DNA of 15,611 bases from an uncultured Roseburia sp. Lineage in GTDB: Bacteria; Bacillota; Clostridia; Lachnospirales; Lachnospiraceae. Of this stretch, positions 6,574 through 13,935 are shown in pieces (position 1 is the stretch's first letter; each line of letters starts with the position of its first letter). The DNA lies in the NCBI GenBank assembly GCA_945928585.1, contig CAMENQ010000012.1:1-15611 (forward strand), given 5' to 3'. Under the pieces are notes generated by a model. It was not told where the DNA came from, searched no databases, and was given only the letters and a program-made list of their open reading frames with translations. The translations under genes were made by a program, and so were the position numbers.

Positions 6574-7206
6574 CTATACTCCTAATGATTTCAAAATCAC
6601 ATCATACGACTCTAATTCAGGTATAAGAACAAAATATCCGTCTATAGCTGTCTCATCGTCAAATCTGGTTTCTATCAAAAGTACCTTGTCACCTATCTTA
6701 CCAAACTCTATGGCAGGTATACTTAAAATAGCAGCTGCCATATCTATCTGAAGACTAGGAACACTTGATATTATCTTAAGTCTTGTTAAATCTGAAAGTG
6801 CTGAAAGATATGCACCTGTAATTATATTTCCTATCTCATTTAAAGCTGAAAGCTGTATCTCATTAAATTCCGTACCTTTATCCTCTGGCTTTATATCCAT
6901 TCCCATAAGCTTTCCTACGAGATTTCTTGCTGATTCTACTTCCAACAGGAACATCATCATTCCATTGACATCCCCTTCAAGCATAAGAAGAATGCCAACC
7001 ATCTCTGTTTCCTCACTGCCCATAACACTTGCAATATCAGAAAAGCCTAAAAGTTCAACCTTTGGAACCTTCATATCAATCTTTGCATTTATAAGCTTTG
7101 CAAGAGCTGTAGTTGCATTACCTGCTCCAATATTACCAATCTCTTTAAGTACATCAAACTGTACAGTATCTATATTTTCTAAATCTATTCTTGCCATACT
7201 TTTCAT
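6574..7206 (-). CDS. cheC: CheY-P phosphatase CheC
   Basis: CheC removes phosphate from CheY-P and is stimulated by CheD. Both active-site motifs of two-site CheC proteins are intact: E22/N25 in LKEIGNIGAGNATTALAKL and E124/N127 in LNEIGNIITGAYLSAL. The length (210) is normal and no FliY/FliN-type C-terminal domain is attached. Two starts are possible: ATG 7206 or ATG 7197 (three residues shorter, MARIDL). GGAAAGGG ends only 1 nt before 7206 but about 10 nt before 7197, so the shorter form is at least as likely. The gene follows a 76-nt spacer with a hairpin, the largest gap inside the operon. Confidence 0.95.
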   Translation of the reverse strand: MKSMARIDLENIDTVQFDVLKEIGNIGAGNATTALAKLINAKIDMKVPKVELLGFSDIASVMGSEETEMVGILLMLEGDVNGMMMFLLEVESARNLVGKLMGMDIKPEDKGTEFNEIQLSALNEIGNIITGAYLSALSDLTRLKIISSVPSLQIDMAAAILSIPAIEFGKIGDKVLLIETRFDDETAIDGYFVLIPELESYDVILKSLGV

Positions 7207-7223
7207 GCCCTTTCCAAAAATGC

Positions 7224-7257
7224 AGATTATGAGAAGCCCAGTGACTTCCCATAATCT
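7224..7257 (-). terminator. Hairpin between cheW and cheC (attenuator- or processing-like)
   Basis: In the minus-strand RNA two 13-nt arms (AGATTATGGGAAG and CTTCTCATAATCT) pair around an 8-nt loop. One position is a G-U wobble that is an A-C mismatch on the plus strand, so the structure favours the operon mRNA. GCATTTTTGG follows, a short five-U run, and then the cheC ribosome site. It resembles a leaky terminator or a stabilising/processing hairpin within the operon. The structure is clear, the role is inference. Confidence 0.6.
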
Positions 7258-7282
7258 ATCATTTTTAAGTGTACCGGATTCG

Positions 7283-7729
7283 TTAGTTTATATCTTCAAA
7301 AATAAAGTTTACGTTTAAAAGTGATATAAGGCTTCCCTGATTTTTTCCTACCGCACTTATATGTCTCTTTTCGTATTTACCATTCTGAATCTTTTCAATA
7401 TTATCGCTTTCCAGTGAAACTACTTCTTTTACATTGTCAACTACTATACCAAGAGCTTCATGCTGAGCCGGTTTTAAAATAATTATACGTGTCTTGTCCG
7501 TAAACTCGTCATCCTCAAGTCCAAACTTTCTTCTCAGACTCATAACAGGAACAACTTCGCCTCTTAAGTTTATAACACCTCTGAAAAACGGCTGTGCGTT
7601 TGGCACTCTTGTAATGTTCTGCATTCGGATTATATTGTCAACATACTTTATATCTATACCGTACTGCTCTATTCCTAAGTCTACTACTATGTACTGAGTT
7701 GACTGGTTGTCTATTAAATTCTCCTCCAT
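7283..7729 (-). CDS. cheW: Chemotaxis coupling protein CheW
   Basis: CheW couples chemoreceptors to the CheA kinase in the cytoplasmic signalling array. The 148-residue protein is a single CheW/SH3-like double-barrel domain. Its hallmarks are QYGIDIKYVDNIIR (about 22-35), FFRGVINLRGEVVPVMSLR (about 48-66), IIILKP (about 83-88) and GIVVDNVKEVV (about 95-105). There is no response-regulator domain, so it is CheW rather than CheV. ATG 7729 has GGAGGT 8 nt upstream. The ribosome site lies 3 nt downstream of the cheA stop codon, and the gap is 15 nt. Confidence 0.96.
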   Translation of the reverse strand: MEENLIDNQSTQYIVVDLGIEQYGIDIKYVDNIIRMQNITRVPNAQPFFRGVINLRGEVVPVMSLRRKFGLEDDEFTDKTRIIILKPAQHEALGIVVDNVKEVVSLESDNIEKIQNGKYEKRHISAVGKNQGSLISLLNVNFIFEDIN

Positions 7730-7744
7730 AACTCTATACCTCCA

Positions 7745-9850
7745 TTATATTAATGTATTTGCATCAAGAATTAATGCAACATCACCATTTCCAAGAATAG
7801 TTGCACCACTGATAAGCTTGTTACCGCTGTCAATATAACTGCCAAGTGACTTAATAACGATTTCCTGCTGTCCTATAAGTCTGTCTACAACAAGACCTGC
7901 CTGCTTGTCGCCTTTCTTAATGATAACAACAATAAGATTATCATCATCTTCTTCATTCTTCTCTATATCAAGTATTTCATGAAGTCTTATAATAGGAATT
8001 ACATTACCTCTAAGGTTTATAACCTCCTTAGATTGAACGTACTTAATGTCTGTCTTTAATACGTCCTCAATAGCCTGAATAGAATCAAGTGATATGGCAT
8101 ATTTCTCATCTCCTATTTCAACCATAAGAGCCTGTATAATGGCAAGTGTAAGTGGAAGTCTGATAGAGAAAATGCTTCCTTCTCCAAGTGTAGTCTTAAC
8201 CTCAATAGCTCCTCCAAGGGATTCTATCTTTGTCTTAACAACATCAAGTCCAACACCTCTTCCTGAAACATCTGATACAACCTTTGCTGTAGAGAAACTT
8301 GGTCTGAAAAGCAAATCAATAATTTCCTTTTCTGTCATTGTATCAGCCTGCTCCTGAGTGATTGTTCCCTTTTCAACAGCCTTGTTTCTTACTGACTCTA
8401 CATCGATTCCGTTACCGTCATCACCTACTTCGATAACTACGTTATTTCCATCCTGGAATGCGTTTAATATAATGCTTCCTACAGGATCCTTTCCTCTTTC
8501 TTTTCTTACTTCTTCACTTTCAAGACCATGGTCTGCTGAGTTTCTGAGTAAGTGCATAAGAGGGTCTCCCAATTCATCAATAACAGTTCTGTCAAGTTCT
8601 GTGTCCTCACCTGTCATAGTAAGTTTCATCTGCTTATTAAGCTTCTTTGAAAGATCTCTTACCATCTTAGGGAACTTCTGTGTAACTGTTTCAATCGGCA
8701 TCATTCTGACTTTCATAACTGACTCATGAAGATTTGTGGTAACTCTCTCAAGATACTCTATCTGCTCATTAAAGCCGCTGTTTTTCTCTTGAGCGTCTGT
8801 ATTGCTGGCAGAGACAAGTCCATTCTTTGCAATAATAAGCTCTGACACTAAGTTCATAAGTACATCCAACTTCTCTATGTCTACTCTGATTGTTCTGTTT
8901 ACTACAGGCTTTCCTGAATTTGATTTAGCCGGTGTGGAAGCTTTCTTTTCCTGTGCCTTTACTGGTGTGTTTTCCACCTTGGCAACTTCTACTGTTTCTG
9001 CCTTTTCCTCTTTCTTTTCCTCATGCTCTGCTGATTTCGGCTCTTCTGTTGCAACAGGCTTAGGAACCTCTGTTATGGCTACTGTATCTACACCTTTTAT
9101 CTCTGATACATTTTCTACTGCCTTTGTTACTGTATCTTTATCTGATTCTGTAACAAATACTACAGTAAAATCAAAGTCAAACTTTTCATCCTCTATATCC
9201 TGAACAGAAGGATCTGATTTTATAACCTCGCCAAGTTCCTCAAGTGCCTTAAACACAAGAAATGCCCTAGCTGCCTTTAAAATACAGTTTTCATCTACGT
9301 GAACACTTATTTTAAATACATTCATTTTCTTTGTAAGTGCTTCTGATATGGCATTTATCTCAAATTCGTCAAGCTTAATGTCACCTTTGACAGCTGTATC
9401 TGATGAAGTTTTCTGTTCTTCCTTTGGTGCAGCTTCTTTTTTCTCTTCCTTTGCAGTTTCTCCGTTAGCACCTTCCAGGAAACCGTTTAAAAGCTTAATG
9501 ATAGGCTCGTTATCATTTTCACCTTCCTCTGTGGTGTTTACGATTTCATCCAGATATGCTTCCACTGCATCAAGACACTGGAAAAGTACATCTACCATAC
9601 TGCTTGTGACTTTGACTGTCCCGTTTCTAACCTCTGAAAACACATTTTCCATCATATGGGTCAAATGCTGCATTCTCTTATATCCCATAGTACCTGCCAT
9701 TCCCTTTAAGGAATGAGCTGCCCTGAATATTTCATTTATTGTATCAGCATTTTCAGGTTCCTGTTCGAGAACCATGATATTATCACTAAGATTCTGTATA
9801 TGTTCTCTTGTTTCATCAATAAATATCTCTAAGTACTGGCTAACGTCCAT
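7745..9850 (-). CDS. cheA: Chemotaxis histidine kinase CheA
   Basis: CheA autophosphorylates in response to chemoreceptors and passes phosphate to CheY and CheB. The 701-residue protein shows all five domains. P1/Hpt has the phospho-acceptor His46 in FRAAHSLKGMAGTMGY. A P2-type response-regulator docking domain is at about 158-262. A Glu/Lys/Pro-rich linker (about 263-315) leads to the P3 dimerisation helices (about 317-385). The P4 kinase domain has an N box LRNSADHG (435-442), DDGNGID (477-483) and SGRGVGLDVV (529-538). The CheW-like P5 is at about 565-701. The start ATG 9850 overlaps the end of cheB by 11 nt, with GGGGGT 8 nt upstream inside cheB. This predicts tight translational coupling. 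No domain is missing. Confidence 0.97.
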   Translation of the reverse strand: MDVSQYLEIFIDETREHIQNLSDNIMVLEQEPENADTINEIFRAAHSLKGMAGTMGYKRMQHLTHMMENVFSEVRNGTVKVTSSMVDVLFQCLDAVEAYLDEIVNTTEEGENDNEPIIKLLNGFLEGANGETAKEEKKEAAPKEEQKTSSDTAVKGDIKLDEFEINAISEALTKKMNVFKISVHVDENCILKAARAFLVFKALEELGEVIKSDPSVQDIEDEKFDFDFTVVFVTESDKDTVTKAVENVSEIKGVDTVAITEVPKPVATEEPKSAEHEEKKEEKAETVEVAKVENTPVKAQEKKASTPAKSNSGKPVVNRTIRVDIEKLDVLMNLVSELIIAKNGLVSASNTDAQEKNSGFNEQIEYLERVTTNLHESVMKVRMMPIETVTQKFPKMVRDLSKKLNKQMKLTMTGEDTELDRTVIDELGDPLMHLLRNSADHGLESEEVRKERGKDPVGSIILNAFQDGNNVVIEVGDDGNGIDVESVRNKAVEKGTITQEQADTMTEKEIIDLLFRPSFSTAKVVSDVSGRGVGLDVVKTKIESLGGAIEVKTTLGEGSIFSIRLPLTLAIIQALMVEIGDEKYAISLDSIQAIEDVLKTDIKYVQSKEVINLRGNVIPIIRLHEILDIEKNEEDDDNLIVVIIKKGDKQAGLVVDRLIGQQEIVIKSLGSYIDSGNKLISGATILGNGDVALILDANTLI

Positions 9851-11015
9851 TGTTTAGCACCCCCACGTTTTTAATGATAGCGTCGGCTATCTGCTCTAAA
9901 GGCTGTACCTCGTCAGACAGCTTTGCCTCTGCAACGGCTTTCGGCATACCATAAACTACAGAAGTTGCAGCGTCCTGAGAAATAACATATATAGCATTTT
10001 TTTCTCCTAACTGTCCTATACCTGCAGTTCCATCTGCCCCCATACCTGTAAGAACTACACATGTAATTTCATCATAAGATGAATCCATAAGTGATTCATA
10101 CATAATATCGGCACATGGTTTCAGGCCTCCTCTTGCCGGTTCGTTTGTTATAACTATAATATTATCTTTACCCTGTTTATTAATACGCATCTGTGTTCCG
10201 CCCGGTGCAATGTAAACCCATCCCTTTTTAAGAACATCACCATCAGCAGCTTCCTTTACGTTTACCTTACTCATTTCATTGAGTCTTTGTGCAAGGGAAT
10301 TGGTGAAGCCCTTAGGCATATGTTGTACCAAAAGCATCGGTGCATCCATATCAGCCGGAAGTTTTGGAATTACCGACTGTAAAGATCTCGGTCCTCCTGT
10401 TGAGCAGGCGAGTGCAACAAGCTTATTCTTTCCTGCTTTGCTTCCACTAAGACTTTTGTGCGGTTTATAAACAGTTTTTGTCATCTGTCCCGGTATCTTG
10501 CCTGTCATAGGTGATGCAACGTTAGTATTTTTACTAACTCTAAGACTTCCAAAATCAACCGGTGAATCGGTCTTATTCCGGACAGCAGCAGTCTTTGGTT
10601 CATCTATGTCAAGTCCTGTCGCCAGACATAACTTTTCTAATAATCGCTCCTTAAAGGATCCGCTTTTTGCCTCAATGTAATTTTCAGGCTTGGTTACAAA
10701 ATCAAATGCACCTCTTTCCAATGCTATAATAGTTTCATTTGCACCTTCCTTTGTAAGTGTGCTTACCATAAGCACTGTGGCTCTTATTCTGTTTTTCTGA
10801 AGCTGTTCCAGAAGCTCCAGTCCATTCATCTTTGGCATATTAATGTCTAATATTACGCAGTCATATGATGCATGGTTTTTAACAATAAGATCAAGCCCTT
10901 CAAGTCCATTACAAGCTAAATCTTTCACCTCAAAGCGTTTATCTGAATTAATTATATCAGAAATAAGCCTTCTCATAAGTGCAGAGTCATCACATATTAA
11001 AATTTTTTTTGTCAT
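9840..11015 (-). CDS. cheB: Chemoreceptor methylesterase/deamidase CheB
   Basis: CheB removes methyl groups from receptor glutamates when phosphorylated by CheA. The 391-residue protein has an N-terminal receiver domain (about 3-120) with acidic residues D9/D10, phospho-acceptor D57 in VILDINMPKMNG, and K109. A variable linker (about 135-195) follows. The C-terminal esterase domain (about 197-388) holds the triad Ser205 (LACSTGGPRSL), His232 (VQHMPKGFT) and Asp328 (VVLTGMGADGT). ATG 11015 has GGGTGG about 9 nt upstream and lies 20 nt after the PilZ gene. Its stop codon overlaps the cheA start. It is complete and canonical. Confidence 0.97.
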   Translation of the reverse strand: MTKKILICDDSALMRRLISDIINSDKRFEVKDLACNGLEGLDLIVKNHASYDCVILDINMPKMNGLELLEQLQKNRIRATVLMVSTLTKEGANETIIALERGAFDFVTKPENYIEAKSGSFKERLLEKLCLATGLDIDEPKTAAVRNKTDSPVDFGSLRVSKNTNVASPMTGKIPGQMTKTVYKPHKSLSGSKAGKNKLVALACSTGGPRSLQSVIPKLPADMDAPMLLVQHMPKGFTNSLAQRLNEMSKVNVKEAADGDVLKKGWVYIAPGGTQMRINKQGKDNIIVITNEPARGGLKPCADIMYESLMDSSYDEITCVVLTGMGADGTAGIGQLGEKNAIYVISQDAATSVVYGMPKAVAEAKLSDEVQPLEQIADAIIKNVGVLNNGR

Positions 11016-11035
11016 CTATAATTACCACCCTTTCC

Positions 11036-11755
11036 TTACGCCTGCTTTTGCCTCTGACGGCGTTCTTCTTCAAAAATATACTTTATCAGAGATTCTCTTA
11101 CTCCTCCCTGCATATTTATAAATTCAACTCTGTGTTCAAACAATCCCTCTCTGCTCCTTGCCTCATAGCTCATAATAACTTTGCCAAGAAGTCCGTAGGT
11201 TTTAGACTTATCCTCATATGTTATTTCCAGAACAATAAAAATTTCCTTATCTTTTTCCAGATATTCTTCTGATACAAATCTTATTCCACCACCGCTTATG
11301 TCAAGTGCGGTTCCCTCTCTGAAATCATCTGCTTCGATAAGCATATTATTGTTTTGGGCATATTCATCTATTTCTTCCTCTAAAATTTTTCTGTATTTTA
11401 TGTCAATAACACATCCAAGTCTGAAATACTGTCTTCTCTGATATTTTTTAAGACTTGATATCAGTTCTACCACCAGAATAAATATCTGGCCTTCCTTATA
11501 TCTGTCAGTAACTATCAGTCGTCCCTGATACAATCCTTTGGAAGTGTAAAAGCAGGCATCCAATCTTGTATTTATTGGCAGTGGAATAACCTTTCCCTGC
11601 TCCATCGGCATACCTATCTTCATTTTGTCATCATCTATGATATCTACTATCTGACTTATGTACATACGCCTGCCCTTGGCATCGTCTATATTTTCCGCCG
11701 CTGCCGATCTTGTCAGTTCTATTTTATTTCCCACACCTAATACCTTTGATATCAT
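11036..11755 (-). CDS. c-di-GMP-binding flagellar brake-type protein (YcgR N-domain + PilZ)
   Basis: The product is 239 residues from ATG 11755. The N-terminal YcgR-like domain (about 10-100, with RGRRMYISQIVDI and RLDACFYTSKGLYQGRLIV-type strands) is followed by a PilZ domain. It has the c-di-GMP motifs R108xxxR112 (RRQYFRLGC) and D152xSxxG (ALDISGGGIRFVS), so ligand binding is expected. Homologues (E. coli YcgR, B. subtilis YpfA/MotI) slow or stop flagellar rotation when c-di-GMP is high. That action here is inferred from the family and the operon. GGAGG is 7 nt before ATG 11755. A GTG at 11761, which would add two residues, lies almost on the ribosome site and is less likely. It is 18 nt after flhG. 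Confidence 0.9.
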   Translation of the reverse strand: MISKVLGVGNKIELTRSAAAENIDDAKGRRMYISQIVDIIDDDKMKIGMPMEQGKVIPLPINTRLDACFYTSKGLYQGRLIVTDRYKEGQIFILVVELISSLKKYQRRQYFRLGCVIDIKYRKILEEEIDEYAQNNNMLIEADDFREGTALDISGGGIRFVSEEYLEKDKEIFIVLEITYEDKSKTYGLLGKVIMSYEARSREGLFEHRVEFINMQGGVRESLIKYIFEEERRQRQKQA

Positions 11756-11773
11756 TGCCACACCTCCGTTTCG

Positions 11774-12667
11774 TTAATCTGCTTTTTTCTCTTTATTTTT
11801 TAACATTCTCAAAATTGCAGATGCCAATCCTTTATTTTTTTTATCCTCCACAGCAGACTTTCCATTTAAGAGTCCGTCTGCCAGACTTGAAAAATGCTTC
11901 GATGCTGTAGAATTAGGATAAATTAAAGATACCGGCTTTTGCTGCATTACAGCCTTACCTACATTATCATCCTTTGGAACGATTCCTAAAAAATTTAATT
12001 TTATATTTAAGAATTTGCTTACTACAACATTAAGCTTATTATATAAATTAACACCCTCCTCGTGATTTGAAACTCTGTTTGCTATCATGTGTATGGTCGT
12101 GTTTTCCCTTTCAAAACCTGCCCTTACATTAAGTGCCTTCAAAAGTGCATATGCATCTGTAATGGATGTAGGCTCCGGCGTTGCCACAAGAAGGACCTCG
12201 CTGCTTGATGCAACAAATCCAAGAACGCTGTCCGATATACCTGCACCTGTATCGACTATTATAATGTCTGCCATGCCTTCAAGTTCTCTAAGCTTATATA
12301 CAAGATAATTTATCTGGTCATAACTTAAATTTCCAAGTCCGTTTATTCCTGAACCTCCTGAAATAAAGCCTATATCCATAGGTCCTTTTACTATAATATC
12401 CTTTATGTTCTTTCCTCTGTATATCATATCAGCCAAATTATACTTTGGAATGGCTCCAAACATAACTTCTATGTTTGCAAGTCCAAAATCCGCATCAAAA
12501 ATGATAACAGATTTACCCTGCTTTCTGAATTGTATGGCAAGATTTATAGACACGCTTGTCTTTCCTACTCCGCCTTTTCCACTTGTGACAGTTATTATTC
12601 TGGCTTGCCCGGCTTCAGTCTGATTATTCTGTTTTATTATGTTTCTTAAGTTTTGTGCCTGATCCAT
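11774..12667 (-). CDS. flhG: MinD-like ATPase FlhG (YlxH/FleN), flagellar number regulator
   Basis: FlhG is a ParA/MinD-type ATPase that limits flagellar number and activates the FlhF GTPase. The 297-residue protein begins MDQAQNLRNI, the DQAxxLR motif known to stimulate FlhF. It has the deviant Walker A KGGVGKTS (31-38), the DADFGLAN switch (58-65), and IIIVDTGAGI with Asp139 as Walker B. The C terminus is basic (MLKNKEKKAD), consistent with membrane attachment. ATG 12667 has AAAGGAAAAGG with a 6-nt spacer. It sits directly after flhF, the usual pairing. Identification is firm; which surface pattern of flagella it sets cannot be read from sequence. Confidence 0.95.
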   Translation of the reverse strand: MDQAQNLRNIIKQNNQTEAGQARIITVTSGKGGVGKTSVSINLAIQFRKQGKSVIIFDADFGLANIEVMFGAIPKYNLADMIYRGKNIKDIIVKGPMDIGFISGGSGINGLGNLSYDQINYLVYKLRELEGMADIIIVDTGAGISDSVLGFVASSSEVLLVATPEPTSITDAYALLKALNVRAGFERENTTIHMIANRVSNHEEGVNLYNKLNVVVSKFLNIKLNFLGIVPKDDNVGKAVMQQKPVSLIYPNSTASKHFSSLADGLLNGKSAVEDKKNKGLASAILRMLKNKEKKAD

Positions 12668-12706
12668 TTAAAACCTTTTCCTTTCTTTTATTCACTACAG
12701 CTTTCC

Positions 12707-13912
12707 TTACTCGTTACTTCCCAAAAGACTTCTGGCTATCTTTTGCGGATCAAGTAAACTTATATCATCAGGAACAACCTGTCCACTTGTCACATAGGAT
12801 ATATTTACGCCTGTATTCAGCTTCATATTAAGTATATTTCCCAGACAGGACGTTTCATCCAGCTTTGTAAAAATAATATTATAATTTTTTACCTGATTAA
12901 ATGCTTCATTTATTTTAATTAAATCCTTATACTTAGTGGCTGCACTAAGTACAAGATATACTTCCTTTACTGTATTGTCATCAACTCTGGAGTCATTGAC
13001 TAAATGTGTAATTTCATTACACTGTTCATTATTTTTATGTGATCTTCCTGCTGTATCAACCAGAACCAAATCATAATCCTTATATGTTTCCACAGCCTGA
13101 TTAAACTCCTCTATAGTATATATAACCTGTAATGGCACATCCAGTATTCCTGCGTATGTCCTAAGCTGCTCCACTGCCGCTATTCTAAAAGTATCTGATG
13201 TAATAAGTGCCACCTTAAGCTTTTTTTCCAACTTAAAATATGATGCCAGCTTTGCAATGGTTGTAGTTTTTCCAACTCCTGTAGGTCCCAAAAAGAAAAC
13301 AAGCTTTCTTTTTCCTTCTTCCATCTCAATCGACTTCGGCTGACCTATCTTTAATATAATTTTCTGATATACTGCTGCCAATATACTGTCAACTGTTGAT
13401 TCCTTCTTTAGAGATGTCTGTATTTCTCCAATAATCTGATTAACATACTTTTCATCTACTTCATTATCTATAAGCTGATTATAGATAAGCTTTATAAATT
13501 TAAGGTTTGTATTTTCCTCTCTGCTTTCATCTGCAGACTCCTGCACATCCTTATTAATTTCCTCTTTCTCTGTATATTCAGCAGACTTCATTCTGTTTTC
13601 AAGCATCGTCTGAAGACTGTTCAGTTTTTCTTCTATTACATTTGCAGATGGCTCCATAGCATAGCTTCCTGAGCTTTTGTATGCATTATCCACTGCAACA
13701 TTTATCTTTGGCAGTTGTGGAATAGGTGCTGTAACATGCTGGGGTTCTTCTATTGCTGCTGTTACTTCAACATAATTCTTTTTGAATAACCTTGAAATTC
13801 CCCTGTGTTTAATTGTCTTTATATTAAGCACGACAGCACTGCTCCCCATCTCATCCTTTGCTTTTATGATGGCCTCTGCCTCTGTCTCTGCCTGAAATTT
13901 CTTGATTATCAT
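12707..13912 (-). CDS. flhF: SRP-type GTPase FlhF, flagellar positioning
   Basis: FlhF is a third SRP-family GTPase, with Ffh and FtsY, that helps place and assemble flagella at the membrane. The 401-residue protein has an N-terminal basic region (MIIKKFQAETEAEAIIKAKD) of the FlhF B-domain (about 1-115), a helical N domain (about 135-195) and a G domain. G1 is GPTGVGKTTTIAKLA (209-223), DTFRIAAVEQLRTYA is at 240-254, G3 is DTAGR (286-290) and G4 is TKLD (349-352). All catalytic motifs are intact. The only in-frame start near the ribosome site is ATG 13912. The AAGGAG lies an unusual 12 nt upstream because a three-codon ORF sits between (see 13909-13920). It is 23 nt downstream of flhA. Confidence 0.95.
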   Translation of the reverse strand: MIIKKFQAETEAEAIIKAKDEMGSSAVVLNIKTIKHRGISRLFKKNYVEVTAAIEEPQHVTAPIPQLPKINVAVDNAYKSSGSYAMEPSANVIEEKLNSLQTMLENRMKSAEYTEKEEINKDVQESADESREENTNLKFIKLIYNQLIDNEVDEKYVNQIIGEIQTSLKKESTVDSILAAVYQKIILKIGQPKSIEMEEGKRKLVFFLGPTGVGKTTTIAKLASYFKLEKKLKVALITSDTFRIAAVEQLRTYAGILDVPLQVIYTIEEFNQAVETYKDYDLVLVDTAGRSHKNNEQCNEITHLVNDSRVDDNTVKEVYLVLSAATKYKDLIKINEAFNQVKNYNIIFTKLDETSCLGNILNMKLNTGVNISYVTSGQVVPDDISLLDPQKIARSLLGSNE

Positions 13913-13920
13913 AAATTCAT
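13909..13920 (-). other. Three-codon mini-ORF (Met-Asn-Leu-stop) leading into flhF
   Basis: On the minus strand AAGGAG is followed 4 nt later by ATG AAT TTA TGA. The TGA shares bases with the flhF start (ATGA overlap). The ribosome site is therefore better spaced for the mini-ORF than for flhF. This suggests that ribosomes may start at the mini-ORF and reinitiate at flhF, or that flhF is simply read at a long spacing. The arrangement is seen directly; its use is inference. Confidence 0.4.
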
Positions 13921-13935
13921 GCTTCTCCTTCCATG

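Noticed and set aside
8802..9203. Long plus-strand frame inside cheA (133 codons), with similar ones at 8358-8729 and 5095-5490
   Set aside because: Ser/Phe/Thr-rich shadows of Glu/Lys/Asp-rich coding sequence on the other strand. The real minus-strand genes show clear domain motifs throughout.
10105..10115. GCCGAT-like sequence on the minus strand inside cheB, resembling a SigD -10 box
   Set aside because: It encodes conserved CheB residues (CADIMY) and has no TAAA-type -35 element at the proper distance.
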